DNA of 64,000 nt from Niveispirillum irakense DSM 11586 (GCF_000429645.1 NZ_AUCG01000003.1:60331-124330), one strand, 5' to 3'. Shown: positions 1 to 9,247, counted from the stretch's first letter. The notes: generated by a model from the sequence alone, not told the origin. Translations and numbers: made by a program.

Positions 1-43
1 TGAGAGAGCCGATCCGGTGCCCTTGCCCTGGATTATTCCCCCC

Positions 44-3000
44 TCACCCCGCCGCTTCACGCGCCAGATCGACCGGGCTGCGGAACAGCAGGTCACGCGG
101 GTGGCAGCGGGCGATGAAGGCGGCGAAATCGCGCGCCTCGCCATGCACCACTTCGTGATAGGCGTCGAACAGATCCTCGTAGAGATGCAGTTCCTTCAAC
201 AGGGCCGTCTTCTGCTGGAGCGATGCCTGATCCACCAGATCGGTATGCAGCAGGGCCAGCCCCGCCACCCGCCATTCCGTGCCGGCGAAGAAGGGGATCA
301 GCAGCAGGTTTTCCGCCTCGCCCGTGCCGGCGGAAAAGACCGTGCGGCCCAGGCGCAGGGCGCGGCGCTTGCTGCCGGCGGCAATGCGCCCGCCATCATA
401 GCCCGAAGGCTGGCCGGCGGACCGCCCGGTCCGGGCCCCGGCCACCAGCTTCGGCCCATCCTTGCCTTCGCCGGCCAGCTTATAGACGATGCCGCCTGTC
501 ACCGCCGTCAGCACAGCGGAATAGGCGGTCAGGGTCTGGCGGTCGGCTTCCGACAGGGCTTCTGCCGCCACGCCCATTTCCGCCAGGGTGGACAGGATGG
601 CCGGGGCCACTTCCCGCGTCGGGCGGGAAATGCCCACCGTCACCGTCTTGGCCTGATGGCGGATCGTGTCGATGGGGCGGCTGGTTTCTTCAAACAGGTC
701 CCGCATCAAGGTGATGCCGTCTTCCAGCACCTTGTCCCGCTGGCTACCAGCCGCCGGTTCCTGCCGCAGTTTTTCCGCCAGCAGGGCCAACCGGGCAACG
801 CCCTTGGGCGGCAGGGCGGCATCCTGTTCCCCCTGCGCGATGCGCTCCATCTCCACCTGCACTGCCTGGGTCAGGGGAGCCAGATTCTGGTCTTTTTCCA
901 CCAAGGCCTGTTCCAGCGCCACGCCCAGCGCGCGGAAACCCTGTGACCGCCGGTCAATGGCGCGGGCGGCGTGGAAACCCCAGAGGTGGCCCGCCACCGT
1001 CGCCAGCACAAAGTCCAGCCCGGCCCCGGCCGATGGCACCCGGATCACGCATTCGGCATAGGGGTCGAAGCAGGTTTCCCCCTTGGCGGCCACCACGATG
1101 GGTTTGCCGGCATGGGCTTTGAAGATCGCCACTTCCTTGGCCGTATCCTGTGCCAGCAGGGGCGGCAGGTCATTAGCGATGACCAGGGTCAGCGGCTCGG
1201 TCGACAGGTCGATATGCTTCTTATCCTCGGTATAATCGACCGGGATGGATTTGTAGCAAAGCTCCGACAGCTTGATGCGGATTTCCTCCGCCGCCACCTT
1301 GTTGGCCCCATTGCCCACCACCGCCCAATAGCGGTTATAGGGGGCATATTGCTCGGCACAGGCGGCAATGGCTGCCTCGTCATCCAGCACCTCCTGGATG
1401 CGGGCGGGCAGCCCTTCCAGGGCCACCAGTTCATCATGGATTTGCACCGGTCCCATGGTGCCCAGCGCATCGGCGATGCACAAAGCCGTCAGCTTGCCCG
1501 CCGTCACCTGGGAATAGAACGCTTTGGTGCTGGCCACGGCCATTTCAATGTCGCGGCCATCGCTGGTGAACAGGTGGCTGTCCGCCTTGCGCACCAGGGT
1601 GCTGTTGCGGCGGTTGACGATGGCGTGAATCCACGCCCCCGCCGCCCGCGCCAGATCGACCGTGCGGTTGGTGTCCGTCGTGGTGCCGGACTGGCTGATG
1701 GCAATCACCAGCGTATCATCCAGCGCCACCCCTTCCAGGTTGGAAGAAAGCTCCGACGCTTTCGCCGCTTCCACATGGATGGCGCTGCCGGTCAGGGCCT
1801 GGCGTAGCAGATGGGCGATTCCCATGCCGGCAATAGCCGCCGTGCCCTGGCCGGTGACGAAGATGCGGCGGATGGCCGGCTTTGCCGGATCGCTCAACCG
1901 CCGGCGCAAGGCGGCCCAGATGCCATCGGGGCCCAGATCGAAGCGGGCCTGCCGCCCGGCGCGGCTATAGCGGCCGATCAGCGTCTTGCGCACGCTGCCG
2001 GCGGATTCATGCACTTCCTTTTCAAAGAAATGTTCGAAATCACCACGGAAGATATCCCGGCTGAAAATCTCGATCGGGTCGGGCTTCAGCGCGATCGGCT
2101 GACCATCATCAATGGTGCGGGCGGTCAGCCCCGGTTCCCCCTCCGCCCTGGACAGGGTGACGGACAGGCCGCCTTTTTCCACCTTTGCCATGGCGATGGA
2201 GGCCCGCGCGCGCGGCGCCAGACCGTAATTCTCCGATGACAGGATCAACCCATCTGCCACTTCCGCCACGAACAGGGCCTGACCGCTGCCCTTCTGGCCC
2301 AGATACAGCCGGTCGGGGTCAGTGGGATGCAGCAGGCCGATGGCGACCGACCCTTCAAACCGGCGCAATGCTGCCAGGAAGCGGTCGGCGATGCCATTGC
2401 CGGACGACAGGCGGAAGATGACGGGGATGATCTTGGCATCGGTGGTGACAGGGGTGGGGATGGTGAAGCCGGCTGTAGCGACCAGCCCATCCTTCAGCGC
2501 CCGGTAATTGTCGATATCGCCATTCAGAACGCTGACAATATCGGCATCGGCGGCCAGCACCGACCCTTCATCTTCCGCCAGGGCGCCGTTCTGCGGGTGG
2601 CAGTTGGGCAGGTTGATCGCCCCATGGGAAGCCCAGCGCGTATGGGCGATGATACCCACCTGCTCCGTCCGCGCCGCCAGGGACCAGAGCAGACTATCAG
2701 CGCGAAGTTTGGCCCGGATGGCGCTGCCATTATCGCCCAGCTTGCCGATAAGCTGGGCCACCTTATAGGTAAAGCGCACCGTGGCGCCGCCATCGGGCAG
2801 CGGGTGGAAGGCAACGGCGCCGTCGCTGTCAAACCCGCCCTGGCCTCTGGCGGCGATGTTGGCATTATTGATCGGGCCGGGCAGGCGCAGTTGGATTGAA
2901 ATGCCGGCACTGTCACGCCCGCGCACTTCCAGCCGGTCCAGATTCTCAATCACCTGCTCCACCGCCCAGGCGGTGAAATGCTGGGCGCGGACGGGGGCCG

Positions 3001-3391
3001 TGACCCCGTTCAGCAGGGACAGGGTGCGGTCAATATTGGCCAGTACCTCATGCGTCAACTGCCAGCCATAATCGCGCAACCGCTCGGCCATCCGTTCCAC
3101 CCGCGGCTCGCGGGCTTGGGGGCCTTCCTTCAAGGCTGCTTCCAGGGCCGCGATGCGGGCGGCGGCGTCTGTCAGTGCCTGGCGCAATGCGGGTCGGTCG
3201 ATCAGCGCCATATGGGTGGCAAACGCCATCAGATCATCAAACCGGGCATGCAGCGCATCCAGCGCCGCGCCGATCCCGTCCAGATCGGTGCTGTCGGCCC
3301 GGACCAGGGCGCTGGCAATCGCATCCATCCATGAGGTGTCGCGATCCTGCTGCCAGGAACGACCGGAAAGAAGGCCAGCGATGCCGCACAT
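44..3391 (-). CDS. Extended GlmS-like glutamine amidotransferase / SIS-domain protein
   Basis: The start is placed at the ATG whose product begins MCGIAG, because class II glutamine amidotransferases use Cys at position 2 as N-terminal nucleophile; the open frame extends 100 codons upstream but that part looks non-coding. The product is about 1115 aa against roughly 600 for ordinary GlmS. GlmS landmarks are present in order: RGRDSAGI (about 157-164), HTRWASHG, then an SIS domain with SQSGTT and ASTKAF, and a second SIS region with EEIRIKLSEL. Between the catalytic Cys and RGRDSAG there is a helix-rich insert of about 125 residues absent from E. coli GlmS, and after the SIS pair there are some 300 extra residues. 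The usual GlmS C-terminal tail is not seen. GlmS makes glucosamine-6-phosphate from fructose-6-phosphate and glutamine; whether this protein does the same, or makes a different amino sugar, is open. Divergent from the MFS gene. Confidence 0.8.
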   Translation of the reverse strand: MCGIAGLLSGRSWQQDRDTSWMDAIASALVRADSTDLDGIGAALDALHARFDDLMAFATHMALIDRPALRQALTDAAARIAALEAALKEGPQAREPRVERMAERLRDYGWQLTHEVLANIDRTLSLLNGVTAPVRAQHFTAWAVEQVIENLDRLEVRGRDSAGISIQLRLPGPINNANIAARGQGGFDSDGAVAFHPLPDGGATVRFTYKVAQLIGKLGDNGSAIRAKLRADSLLWSLAARTEQVGIIAHTRWASHGAINLPNCHPQNGALAEDEGSVLAADADIVSVLNGDIDNYRALKDGLVATAGFTIPTPVTTDAKIIPVIFRLSSGNGIADRFLAALRRFEGSVAIGLLHPTDPDRLYLGQKGSGQALFVAEVADGLILSSENYGLAPRARASIAMAKVEKGGLSVTLSRAEGEPGLTARTIDDGQPIALKPDPIEIFSRDIFRGDFEHFFEKEVHESAGSVRKTLIGRYSRAGRQARFDLGPDGIWAALRRRLSDPAKPAIRRIFVTGQGTAAIAGMGIAHLLRQALTGSAIHVEAAKASELSSNLEGVALDDTLVIAISQSGTTTDTNRTVDLARAAGAWIHAIVNRRNSTLVRKADSHLFTSDGRDIEMAVASTKAFYSQVTAGKLTALCIADALGTMGPVQIHDELVALEGLPARIQEVLDDEAAIAACAEQYAPYNRYWAVVGNGANKVAAEEIRIKLSELCYKSIPVDYTEDKKHIDLSTEPLTLVIANDLPPLLAQDTAKEVAIFKAHAGKPIVVAAKGETCFDPYAECVIRVPSAGAGLDFVLATVAGHLWGFHAARAIDRRSQGFRALGVALEQALVEKDQNLAPLTQAVQVEMERIAQGEQDAALPPKGVARLALLAEKLRQEPAAGSQRDKVLEDGITLMRDLFEETSRPIDTIRHQAKTVTVGISRPTREVAPAILSTLAEMGVAAEALSEADRQTLTAYSAVLTAVTGGIVYKLAGEGKDGPKLVAGARTGRSAGQPSGYDGGRIAAGSKRRALRLGRTVFSAGTGEAENLLLIPFFAGTEWRVAGLALLHTDLVDQASLQQKTALLKELHLYEDLFDAYHEVVHGEARDFAAFIARCHPRDLLFRSPVDLAREAAG

Positions 3392-3608
3392 GATGATCAC
3401 CTGATGTAAAGCGTTGATGCCTTGATACGCCGAGCCGGGGCCGCGGCGCAAACGGCCAGTGGCGGGACCGGCCCCGTCCTGGCGGCACCCGTCATAGGTC
3501 GGATTCATGGCAAAACAGCGTTCACCGTTTCTGTTTGGCGACCCCGTGCGGCCTGTGACAGGGTGCGCCCGGTTAAACCCCTGGCGGTGGAGCGGATCGG
3601 TGGCGCAT

Positions 3609-4931
3609 GTGCTTGAGGGGCGGCGGCGGGCGGTGGCCGGCTGGTGCCTGTATGATTGGGCGATGTCGGCGTTCAATACCGTCATCGGCACTTTCGTGTT
3701 CAGCGTCTATTTCACCAAAGGGGTGGCGGGCGATCCTGATGGCGGGTCGGCAGACTGGGCCTTGATGCTGGGCCTGTCCGGCCTTGCCATCGCCATCCTG
3801 TCACCCATGCTGGGCGCGATTGCCGATAAGGGCGGGCGGGTGAAGCCCTGGCTGGGTGCCTTCACGGCCGCCGCCGTGCTGGGGGCGGCCCTGCTCTGGT
3901 TCGTGCGGCCGGACCCGTCCTATGCGCTGCTGGCGCTGGTGATTGTTGGCGTTGCCAGCACGGCGTTTGAACTGGCGAATGTTTTTTATAACGCCCTGCT
4001 GCCATCCCTGGCGCCGCAAAGCCATCTGGGTCGTGTCTCCGGCTGGGGCTGGGGGGTGGGCTATATTGGCGGGCTTTTGTCGCTGATGGCCTGTCTGCTC
4101 TTGCTGCTGCAAAGCGACACGCCCTTGTTTGGCCTGCTGGATACGGCGGAATCGGCCCCGGTGCGGGCGACATCTGTGCTGGTGGCGGTGTGGTACGGGC
4201 TGTTCGCCCTGCCGCTGTTTTTCTGGGTGCCGGACCGCAAGCCCACCGGTGTGCCGCTGGCCGCCACGGTGCGCGCGGGGCTTTCCACGTTGGTGGAAAC
4301 GGTGCGCGCCCTGCCACGCCATGCCAATATGCTGCGGTTTCTGGTGGCGTCCGCCCTGTGGCGGGACGGGATCAACACGATCACGGCCTTTGGCGGCATC
4401 TATGCCGGCATCGTCTTCGGCATGGTGGAGGCGCAGTTGATCCTGTTCGCCATCCTGATCAATGTGTCTGCCGGCTTGGGGGCCATCGGCTTTGCCTGGC
4501 TGGATGACCGGATGGGCGCCAAGCCGACGCTGATCATCTCCCTTCTGGGGTTGATCGCGTCCAGCGTGATGCTGCTGATCATCGGCACACCGGCCTGGGA
4601 TTGGGCGCCGGACCTGAACCTGCCGCTGGATTTCACGCCCGACCAGCAATGGCTGCTGATGTTGGGTCTGATGCTGGGCTGTTTCTTCGGCCCGGCGCAG
4701 GCGGCGGCGCGGTCCATGATGGCACGGCTGGCCCCGGCGGGGATGGAGACGGAGTTTTTCGGCATCTATGCCCTGACCGGTCGTGCCGTCGGCATCCTCG
4801 GGCCGCTGCTTTATGGCGCTGCCGTCACCCTGTTTGCCAGCCAGCGTGCCGGCATGATGACGGTGGTGGTGCTGTTCATCCTGGGGCTGCTTTTGTTGCT
4901 GCGCGTGCGGGAGCCGGGGCGGGGCGCCTGA
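3609..4931 (+). CDS. MFS transporter, UMF1/Atg22-like family
   Basis: Polytopic membrane protein of about 440 aa with roughly 12 hydrophobic segments. The opening GRRRAVAGWCLYDWAMSAF and the following transmembrane run resemble the bacterial UMF1 group of the major facilitator superfamily (related to yeast Atg22 vacuolar effluxer). The GTG at 3609 is chosen because the family similarity starts right after it and a GGAGCGGA stretch lies about 13 bases upstream; an ATG at 3507 would add 34 residues of non-membrane, Trp/Arg/Pro-rich sequence that reads like non-coding DNA. Substrate cannot be told from sequence. Convergent with the small membrane protein downstream, separated by a strong hairpin. 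Confidence 0.8.
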   Translation: MLEGRRRAVAGWCLYDWAMSAFNTVIGTFVFSVYFTKGVAGDPDGGSADWALMLGLSGLAIAILSPMLGAIADKGGRVKPWLGAFTAAAVLGAALLWFVRPDPSYALLALVIVGVASTAFELANVFYNALLPSLAPQSHLGRVSGWGWGVGYIGGLLSLMACLLLLLQSDTPLFGLLDTAESAPVRATSVLVAVWYGLFALPLFFWVPDRKPTGVPLAATVRAGLSTLVETVRALPRHANMLRFLVASALWRDGINTITAFGGIYAGIVFGMVEAQLILFAILINVSAGLGAIGFAWLDDRMGAKPTLIISLLGLIASSVMLLIIGTPAWDWAPDLNLPLDFTPDQQWLLMLGLMLGCFFGPAQAAARSMMARLAPAGMETEFFGIYALTGRAVGILGPLLYGAAVTLFASQRAGMMTVVVLFILGLLLLLRVREPGRGA

Positions 4932-4951
4932 GACGGGTGCTGGAAGGATGA

Positions 4952-4994
4952 ATGGGGGCCGCCACCCCCTTGGGGAGATGATGGCGGCCCCCAT
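4952..4994. terminator. Bidirectional hairpin between convergent genes
   Basis: Perfect 13-bp inverted repeat (ATGGGGGCCGCCA and its complement) with a 17-nt loop, 20 bases after the MFS stop and 80 bases before the end of the convergent small gene. There is no T-tract, so termination strength is uncertain. Confidence 0.55.
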
Positions 4995-5074
4995 CCACGG
5001 TGGGACCAACGGATCTGTTTGGGGCGCGAGAGGCCCGCCGGTCCAACCGGTTGGGGAATATCGTGGAGGCGGCG

Positions 5075-5305
5075 TCAGCGGTGGAAATGGTCGGACAGGC
5101 CCTTGGCTTCCATCTCCGCCTTGATAAAGCCGGCATCGGCCACCTGAACGTGCTGCCCTGCATCCGTATCAGCCCGCAGCAGGGGGCGGCCTGTGCCAGC
5201 GGCCAGGGCAGATGCCAGCATCAGGGCCAGCGTCGCCAACACCAGTCCGATGGCGGACAGGCGGCGTTGATCGGGGCTGCGGCGGCGGATCAGGATCTGG
5301 GACAT
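5075..5305 (-). CDS. Small single-span membrane or exported protein (76 aa), unknown function
   Basis: The ATG at 5305 is preceded by GGAGAAG at good spacing. The product has a basic start (ILIRRRSPDQRR), one hydrophobic helix (IGLVLATLALMLASALAA) at about residues 18-36, and a short hydrophilic tail ending LSDHFHR. The helix could be an uncleaved anchor or a signal peptide; ASALAA|G is a plausible cleavage site. No family recognised. The gene stands alone between the MFS gene (convergent) and a hairpin-rich gap. Confidence 0.6.
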   Translation of the reverse strand: MSQILIRRRSPDQRRLSAIGLVLATLALMLASALAAGTGRPLLRADTDAGQHVQVADAGFIKAEMEAKGLSDHFHR

Positions 5306-5451
5306 GGGGGCTTCTCCGTCTTGTGGCCTCCACGCCTCAAGCGGCGGTGGCAAGACGTAGAAGACAGGGCGGAATTGGCGCCTCTTGGCCGGGATGGCGG
5401 CGATTTTGCGGCAGTTTCGCCGCCAACCCGTGGCGCGGTTTCTTGGGCCGG

Positions 5452-5481
5452 CCTCTCTTGATCGTGACCGATCAAGAGAGG
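5452..5481. repeat. Perfect 13-bp inverted repeat, 4-nt loop
   Basis: CCTCTCTTGATCG, loop TGAC, then the exact complement. It lies in the 296-base gene-free stretch 5306-5601, which otherwise holds three more hairpins and no credible gene. Confidence 0.7.
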
Positions 5482-5529
5482 TTTCGTTTTCCCTCAGCGC
5501 CGGGCGGCGGCATCTGCCGCCTTGGCTCG

Positions 5530-5563
5530 CGGCGCACGAGCGCCGGGCTGGCAGTCGCCAGCC
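5530..5563. repeat. Two adjacent short hairpins
   Basis: CGGCGC/GCGCCG with loop ACGA (5530-5545), followed with no gap by GGCTGGC/GCCAGCC with loop AGTC (5546-5563). Both stems are perfect. They sit directly next to the terminator-like hairpin of the TPR gene. Confidence 0.6.
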
Positions 5564-5566
5564 TCC

Positions 5567-5597
5567 AATCTGCCAAGGGTTAAACCCTCGGCAGATT
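5567..5597 (-). terminator. Hairpin downstream of the TPR gene
   Basis: Inverted repeat AATCTGCCAAGGG / CCCTCGGCAGATT (13 bp, one G-T), loop TTAAA, starting four bases after the stop of the minus-strand TPR gene. No clear U-tract follows on the minus strand. Confidence 0.5.
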
Positions 5598-5601
5598 GAT
5601 A

Positions 5602-6423
5602 TTACTTCTTTTTCTGGCTGTCGGCCTTTTCCGTTTCCAGGCGCGACAGGGCGTTCAGATTGTCGGTGGCATTTTCAGCCGCAGGCGTGCCGGGGGCAAC
5701 GCGGCGCACGCTTTCCCAATCTGCCTTGGCGCGCACGCCATCGCCGGCATCGGCGCGCAGATTGCCGCGCAGCAGCAGGGCCTGCCCGTTCTGCGGTGCC
5801 AGGCTCAGCGCCATTTCCACATCATCCATGGCCTTGCTGTTCAGCGCCAGGATACGGTGGGCCTGGGCACGCAAAAGCCAGGCTTCCGCCTGTTTCGGGG
5901 CCTTAGCGATAACCTTGTCCAAATCCTCGATCGCTTCCCAATAGCGCTCGGCACTGGCGCGCGCGATGGCGCGGTCGGTCAGGATCTGGATATCGTCGGG
6001 CATCAGGGCCAGGGCCTTGCCATAGGCGGCATCGGCCTGATCCAGCTTATGCGCATTCAGCCAGGACAGGGCCGCACGGGACCAGAGATCGGCCCGGGCG
6101 GCGGCGCTATCGCGCGTCAGTTCCTGGGCCGACGCTTCCAGCTTCGGGGCGGCCAGTTCCCAATCCCCGCGCAGCATCAGGGCCAGGGCCTGACACAGCC
6201 GGGCATCGGCAGCGCCGCCCTGCTTTTCCCACAGCTTGGCCTCTTCAAAGGCAAAATCGGGCAGGTCTTCGGCCCGCTGCAGGCAGGCGGCCCGACCGGT
6301 GAACATTGCCTGTGCTGATGCCGGCAGCGGGGCGGCGGCCATGCCGGCCAGCAGCAGCCCCGCCAGGGCCAGGGCGCGTCGTGGCCGGGGGGGCATAAGG
6401 GTAGGATTGAGTGTTCGCATCAT
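5602..6423 (-). CDS. Exported tetratricopeptide-repeat protein
   Basis: About 273 aa. The start is one of two adjacent ATGs (6423, 6420); an upstream in-frame TTG at 6435 is less likely. The N-terminus has arginines followed by a hydrophobic stretch ending in PLPASAQA, a good signal peptide with cleavage after SAQA. The mature part contains TPR-like helical repeats, clearest around KLDQADAAYGKALALMPDD, RYWEAIEDLDKVIAKAPKQ and NSKAMDDVEMALSLAPQN. TPR domains mediate protein-protein contacts; a periplasmic scaffold role is inferred. The tail is Lys-rich (ending QKKK). Divergent from the SDR-like gene. Confidence 0.75.
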   Translation of the reverse strand: MMRTLNPTLMPPRPRRALALAGLLLAGMAAAPLPASAQAMFTGRAACLQRAEDLPDFAFEEAKLWEKQGGAADARLCQALALMLRGDWELAAPKLEASAQELTRDSAAARADLWSRAALSWLNAHKLDQADAAYGKALALMPDDIQILTDRAIARASAERYWEAIEDLDKVIAKAPKQAEAWLLRAQAHRILALNSKAMDDVEMALSLAPQNGQALLLRGNLRADAGDGVRAKADWESVRRVAPGTPAAENATDNLNALSRLETEKADSQKKK

Positions 6424-6474
6424 GGCGGGGTACAAGGGGCCATCCTGTGCTGTCTGTCCAGTGGCAAAGATTTA

Positions 6475-7374
6475 ATGTCCGACTTTCACGCCCCCGCGCC
6501 CGGCCGCCTGTTTGTTTTCGGCATGGGCTATAGCGCCCGCCATCTGGCGGCGACCTTGCTGGCGGCGGGCTGGCGGGTGGCCGGCACCACCCGTTCGCCC
6601 GAAAAGGCGGCAGAATTGCGGGCGATGGGGGTGGAGCCGTTCCTGTTCGACCGGGACCAGCCACTGGCGGATGCCGCCGCAGCGCTCGCCGGCACCACCC
6701 ACCTTCTTGCCTCCGTCCCGCCGGATGGGGCGGGGGAGCCGGTGCTGGATGCCCATGGCACCGATATCGCAGCCCTGTCCGGACTGGCCTGGGCCGGGTA
6801 TCTGTCCACCACCGGGGTTTATGGCGATACGGGCGGCACCTGGGTGACGGAAGATGCACCCCTGAAGGCCACCGGCACCCGCGGGCTGCGCCGGGTGGCG
6901 GCAGAGCAAGGCTGGCTGGACCTGTTTCAGAACCAGGGCATGCCTGTCCATATTTTCCGCCTGCCCGGCATCTATGGGCCGGGCCGCAGCGCCATTGATG
7001 CCCTGCGCCAGGGCACGGCGCGGCGCATTGACAAGCCTGGCCACCGGTTTGGCCGTATCCATGTTGTGGATATTGCCGGTGCGCTGATGGCTTCCATGGC
7101 GCGGCCTTATCCGGGCCGGGTCTATAATGTGGTGGATGATGAACCGGCGGAAAGTGCCGCCGTCGTCGCCCATGCCGCCGACCTGCTGGGCGTGCCGCCG
7201 CCGCCGCTACAGGCCTTTGATCCGCAGGCCCTGGGGCCGATGGCGGCCAGCTTCTATGCCGATAACCGGCTGGTCACCAATGACAGGCTGAAAGCGGAAC
7301 TTGGCTATCGCCTGACCTATCCCAGCTTCCGCGACGGGCTGGCGGCCCAACTGGTGGCAGAACGGCAAGGCTGA
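6475..7374 (+). CDS. NAD(P)-binding SDR/epimerase-like protein (YeeZ-like)
   Basis: 299 aa. A Rossmann start with FVFGMGYSARHLA (about residues 13-25) binds NAD(P). The segments STTGVYGD, RLPGIYGPGR and RIHVVDIAGAL follow the extended-SDR plan and resemble the YeeZ branch of NAD-dependent epimerases. The classical Tyr-x3-Lys catalytic pair is not evident after STTGVYGD, so sugar epimerase activity should not be assumed. The ATG lies 51 bases from the divergent TPR gene start. Substrate unknown. Confidence 0.75.
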   Translation: MSDFHAPAPGRLFVFGMGYSARHLAATLLAAGWRVAGTTRSPEKAAELRAMGVEPFLFDRDQPLADAAAALAGTTHLLASVPPDGAGEPVLDAHGTDIAALSGLAWAGYLSTTGVYGDTGGTWVTEDAPLKATGTRGLRRVAAEQGWLDLFQNQGMPVHIFRLPGIYGPGRSAIDALRQGTARRIDKPGHRFGRIHVVDIAGALMASMARPYPGRVYNVVDDEPAESAAVVAHAADLLGVPPPPLQAFDPQALGPMAASFYADNRLVTNDRLKAELGYRLTYPSFRDGLAAQLVAERQG

Positions 7375-7503
7375 AAAGCGCTGCTTCCATCTTTGCGTTG
7401 AAAATTCAGCCGGATTCCCAATGTCTGTCAGGGGATGGTGAACCCATCTCCCGTCCGACCGTTAGCCTTGATGACCGGAAGCAGAAGAGGGAACACCCGC
7501 GCC

Positions 7504-8763
7504 ATGGCCGATCAACCCGCATCCCCCGCCGATAACAGTGACGATCCGGCGGCAGAATTGCGCCGCTATCGCTGGATGGCCGGCGGCTGTCTGGCTGTGG
7601 CGGCGGGCGGCTGGGCTGTCAGCCATATGGGGTTGCTGCCGCCGGAAGGGGCGGCGGGCCTGCGCGCGGTGGCGGAAGCGGGGATGATTGGCGGGCTGGC
7701 CGACTGGTTTGCCGTGACGGCTTTGTTCCGCCGGCCGCTGGGCCTGCCCATCCCGCACACGGCCCTGGTGCCACGCAACCGTGACCGGATCGCCGACGGC
7801 ATCGCCGCCTATATTGACAAGGAATTCCTGGAACCGGGCATGCTGGTGGAGCAGATCCGCCGCATGGACCCGGCCAGCCGTCTGGGCCGCCTGCTGGCCG
7901 ATCCGGCGGCGCGGGATAAGCTGACCGATCTGGTGATGGGGCTGCTGCCGGGATTGCTGCGCGCCGATCAGGAAGCTGCCATCCGCCAGACCTTGATCAC
8001 CGCCGTGTCGGACGGGCTGGCGCGGGCCGATCTGCGGCCCGTGCTGGCCCAGGGGCTGCGGTCGCTGATGCGGTCGGAAACGGTGGAGCCGCTGATCGCG
8101 GAACTGGCGGACCGGCTGATTGATTTCGTCCATACAAGGCGCGGCTGGTTGCAGGAGGTGGTCAGCGGTCGGTCCCGCTGGTGGATGCCATCCGCCGTGG
8201 ACAAGACCCTGGCCAATACCATGACCGATGCACTGCTGGGCCATCTCTACGATCTGCGCACCCCCAATTCCCCCGCTGGACAGGATTTGCGCCGCTGGCT
8301 GGAGGCTTTGCCGGACGAGGTGGAACAGGGCGGCCCCCTGGCGGAACGGCTGTTGGCCGCCGCCCGCCGGCTGCTGGGGCCGGAGAGCCTGGGCCCCCTG
8401 GTGGCGGATGCGCTGGGCGGGCTGCGTCAGGCGGTCCTGGCCGATATGGGCCGCCCCGATGGCCGCATCCGCGATCTGGTCAGTGGGGCGATCGGCTCCG
8501 CTGCCGGCCAGTTGGATGATCCCACCTTGCGGGAACGGATCAACCATAGTGTGGAACAGACCTTCCAGGGCTCCATCCCTCGCTGGCGGGAGGCGATCCG
8601 CGGGTTCATCACCGGCACCCTCAAGGCGCAGGATGTGGACCAGTTCACCGACAAACTGGAACAAAGGGTGGGCCGCGACCTGCAATTCATCCGCATCAAC
8701 GGCACCATCCTGGGGGCGGCCATTGGCGGGCTGCTGTTCGTGCTGAATGGCTGGTTGTCTTAG
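7504..8763 (+). CDS. DUF445 family membrane protein (YjiN-like)
   Basis: About 419 aa from the ATG at 7504, with AGAGGGA about 13 bases upstream; further in-frame starts upstream (7435) add a poor-looking leader. Characteristic DUF445 sequence follows the first hydrophobic helix: AGMIGGLADWFAVTALFRRPLG and IPHTALVPRNRDRIADGI segments (about residues 60-100), a long amphipathic central region, and a C-terminal hydrophobic helix (ILGAAIGGLLFVLNGWL). E. coli YjiN is an uncharacterised inner-membrane protein of this family. Convergent with the CPTC membrane protein. Confidence 0.85.
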   Translation: MADQPASPADNSDDPAAELRRYRWMAGGCLAVAAGGWAVSHMGLLPPEGAAGLRAVAEAGMIGGLADWFAVTALFRRPLGLPIPHTALVPRNRDRIADGIAAYIDKEFLEPGMLVEQIRRMDPASRLGRLLADPAARDKLTDLVMGLLPGLLRADQEAAIRQTLITAVSDGLARADLRPVLAQGLRSLMRSETVEPLIAELADRLIDFVHTRRGWLQEVVSGRSRWWMPSAVDKTLANTMTDALLGHLYDLRTPNSPAGQDLRRWLEALPDEVEQGGPLAERLLAAARRLLGPESLGPLVADALGGLRQAVLADMGRPDGRIRDLVSGAIGSAAGQLDDPTLRERINHSVEQTFQGSIPRWREAIRGFITGTLKAQDVDQFTDKLEQRVGRDLQFIRINGTILGAAIGGLLFVLNGWLS

Positions 8764-8776
8764 CTGTCTGGATGAA

Positions 8777-8798
8777 GGCCCCGGCTGGGACCGGGGCC
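8777..8798. terminator. Hairpin between convergent genes
   Basis: GGCCCCGG, loop CTGGGA, CCGGGGCC; perfect 8-bp stem in the 49-base gap between the convergent DUF445 and CPTC genes. No T-run. Confidence 0.5.
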
Positions 8799-8812
8799 GT
8801 GTGATCCTTTGC

Positions 8813-9247
8813 CTATCCGGCTGATTGTGCCGGGACCGGGCAGACGGGCTGGAGGCGGGCTTGTCGCCATTCCCAAGCCAGGGCGGCAGCACTGATCACC
8901 ACACCCAGCAGCGCCAGGTGCAGCCGGTAAGGCTCGTAATAGGCCAACAGCAGATCGGCGCCGAAGGCCAGCAGCAAAATCTTGTTGCAGGTCGGGCAGG
9001 CGATGCCGAGAAAACCCAGCACCGCGCCGATACCGGTGCCGCGCACGGCACAGCGCGGTCGCCGGATGGCGGCATAGGTGCCGATCAGCACGGCCTGCAC
9101 CGCCAGCAGCCAGACCTCAAACCCCTGGGTCGGGGTCATGCGGGCAAAAAGCGGGTTGGGCCACAGGGCTGTGACCGTTCCCAGCAGCAGGAAGATGCCA
9201 ATCGCCACCGCGATGCCGCGCCCATATCGGACAGGGGGCCGCATCAT
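8813..9247 (-). CDS. Small polytopic membrane protein with CPTC motif
   Basis: 144 aa with four hydrophobic segments (about 11-30, 44-60, 73-100, 108-126). A CxxC pair, C84 and C87, lies within GIACPTCNKILLLAFG in the third segment, and two further cysteines are at C66 and C136. The start ATGA overlaps the stop of the upstream DsbA-like gene by 4 bases, so the two are translationally coupled. A membrane partner that re-oxidises or reduces the DsbA-like protein is an inference from the CxxC and the coupling; there is no clear DsbB or VKOR homology. Confidence 0.7.
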   Translation of the reverse strand: MMRPPVRYGRGIAVAIGIFLLLGTVTALWPNPLFARMTPTQGFEVWLLAVQAVLIGTYAAIRRPRCAVRGTGIGAVLGFLGIACPTCNKILLLAFGADLLLAYYEPYRLHLALLGVVISAAALAWEWRQARLQPVCPVPAQSAG

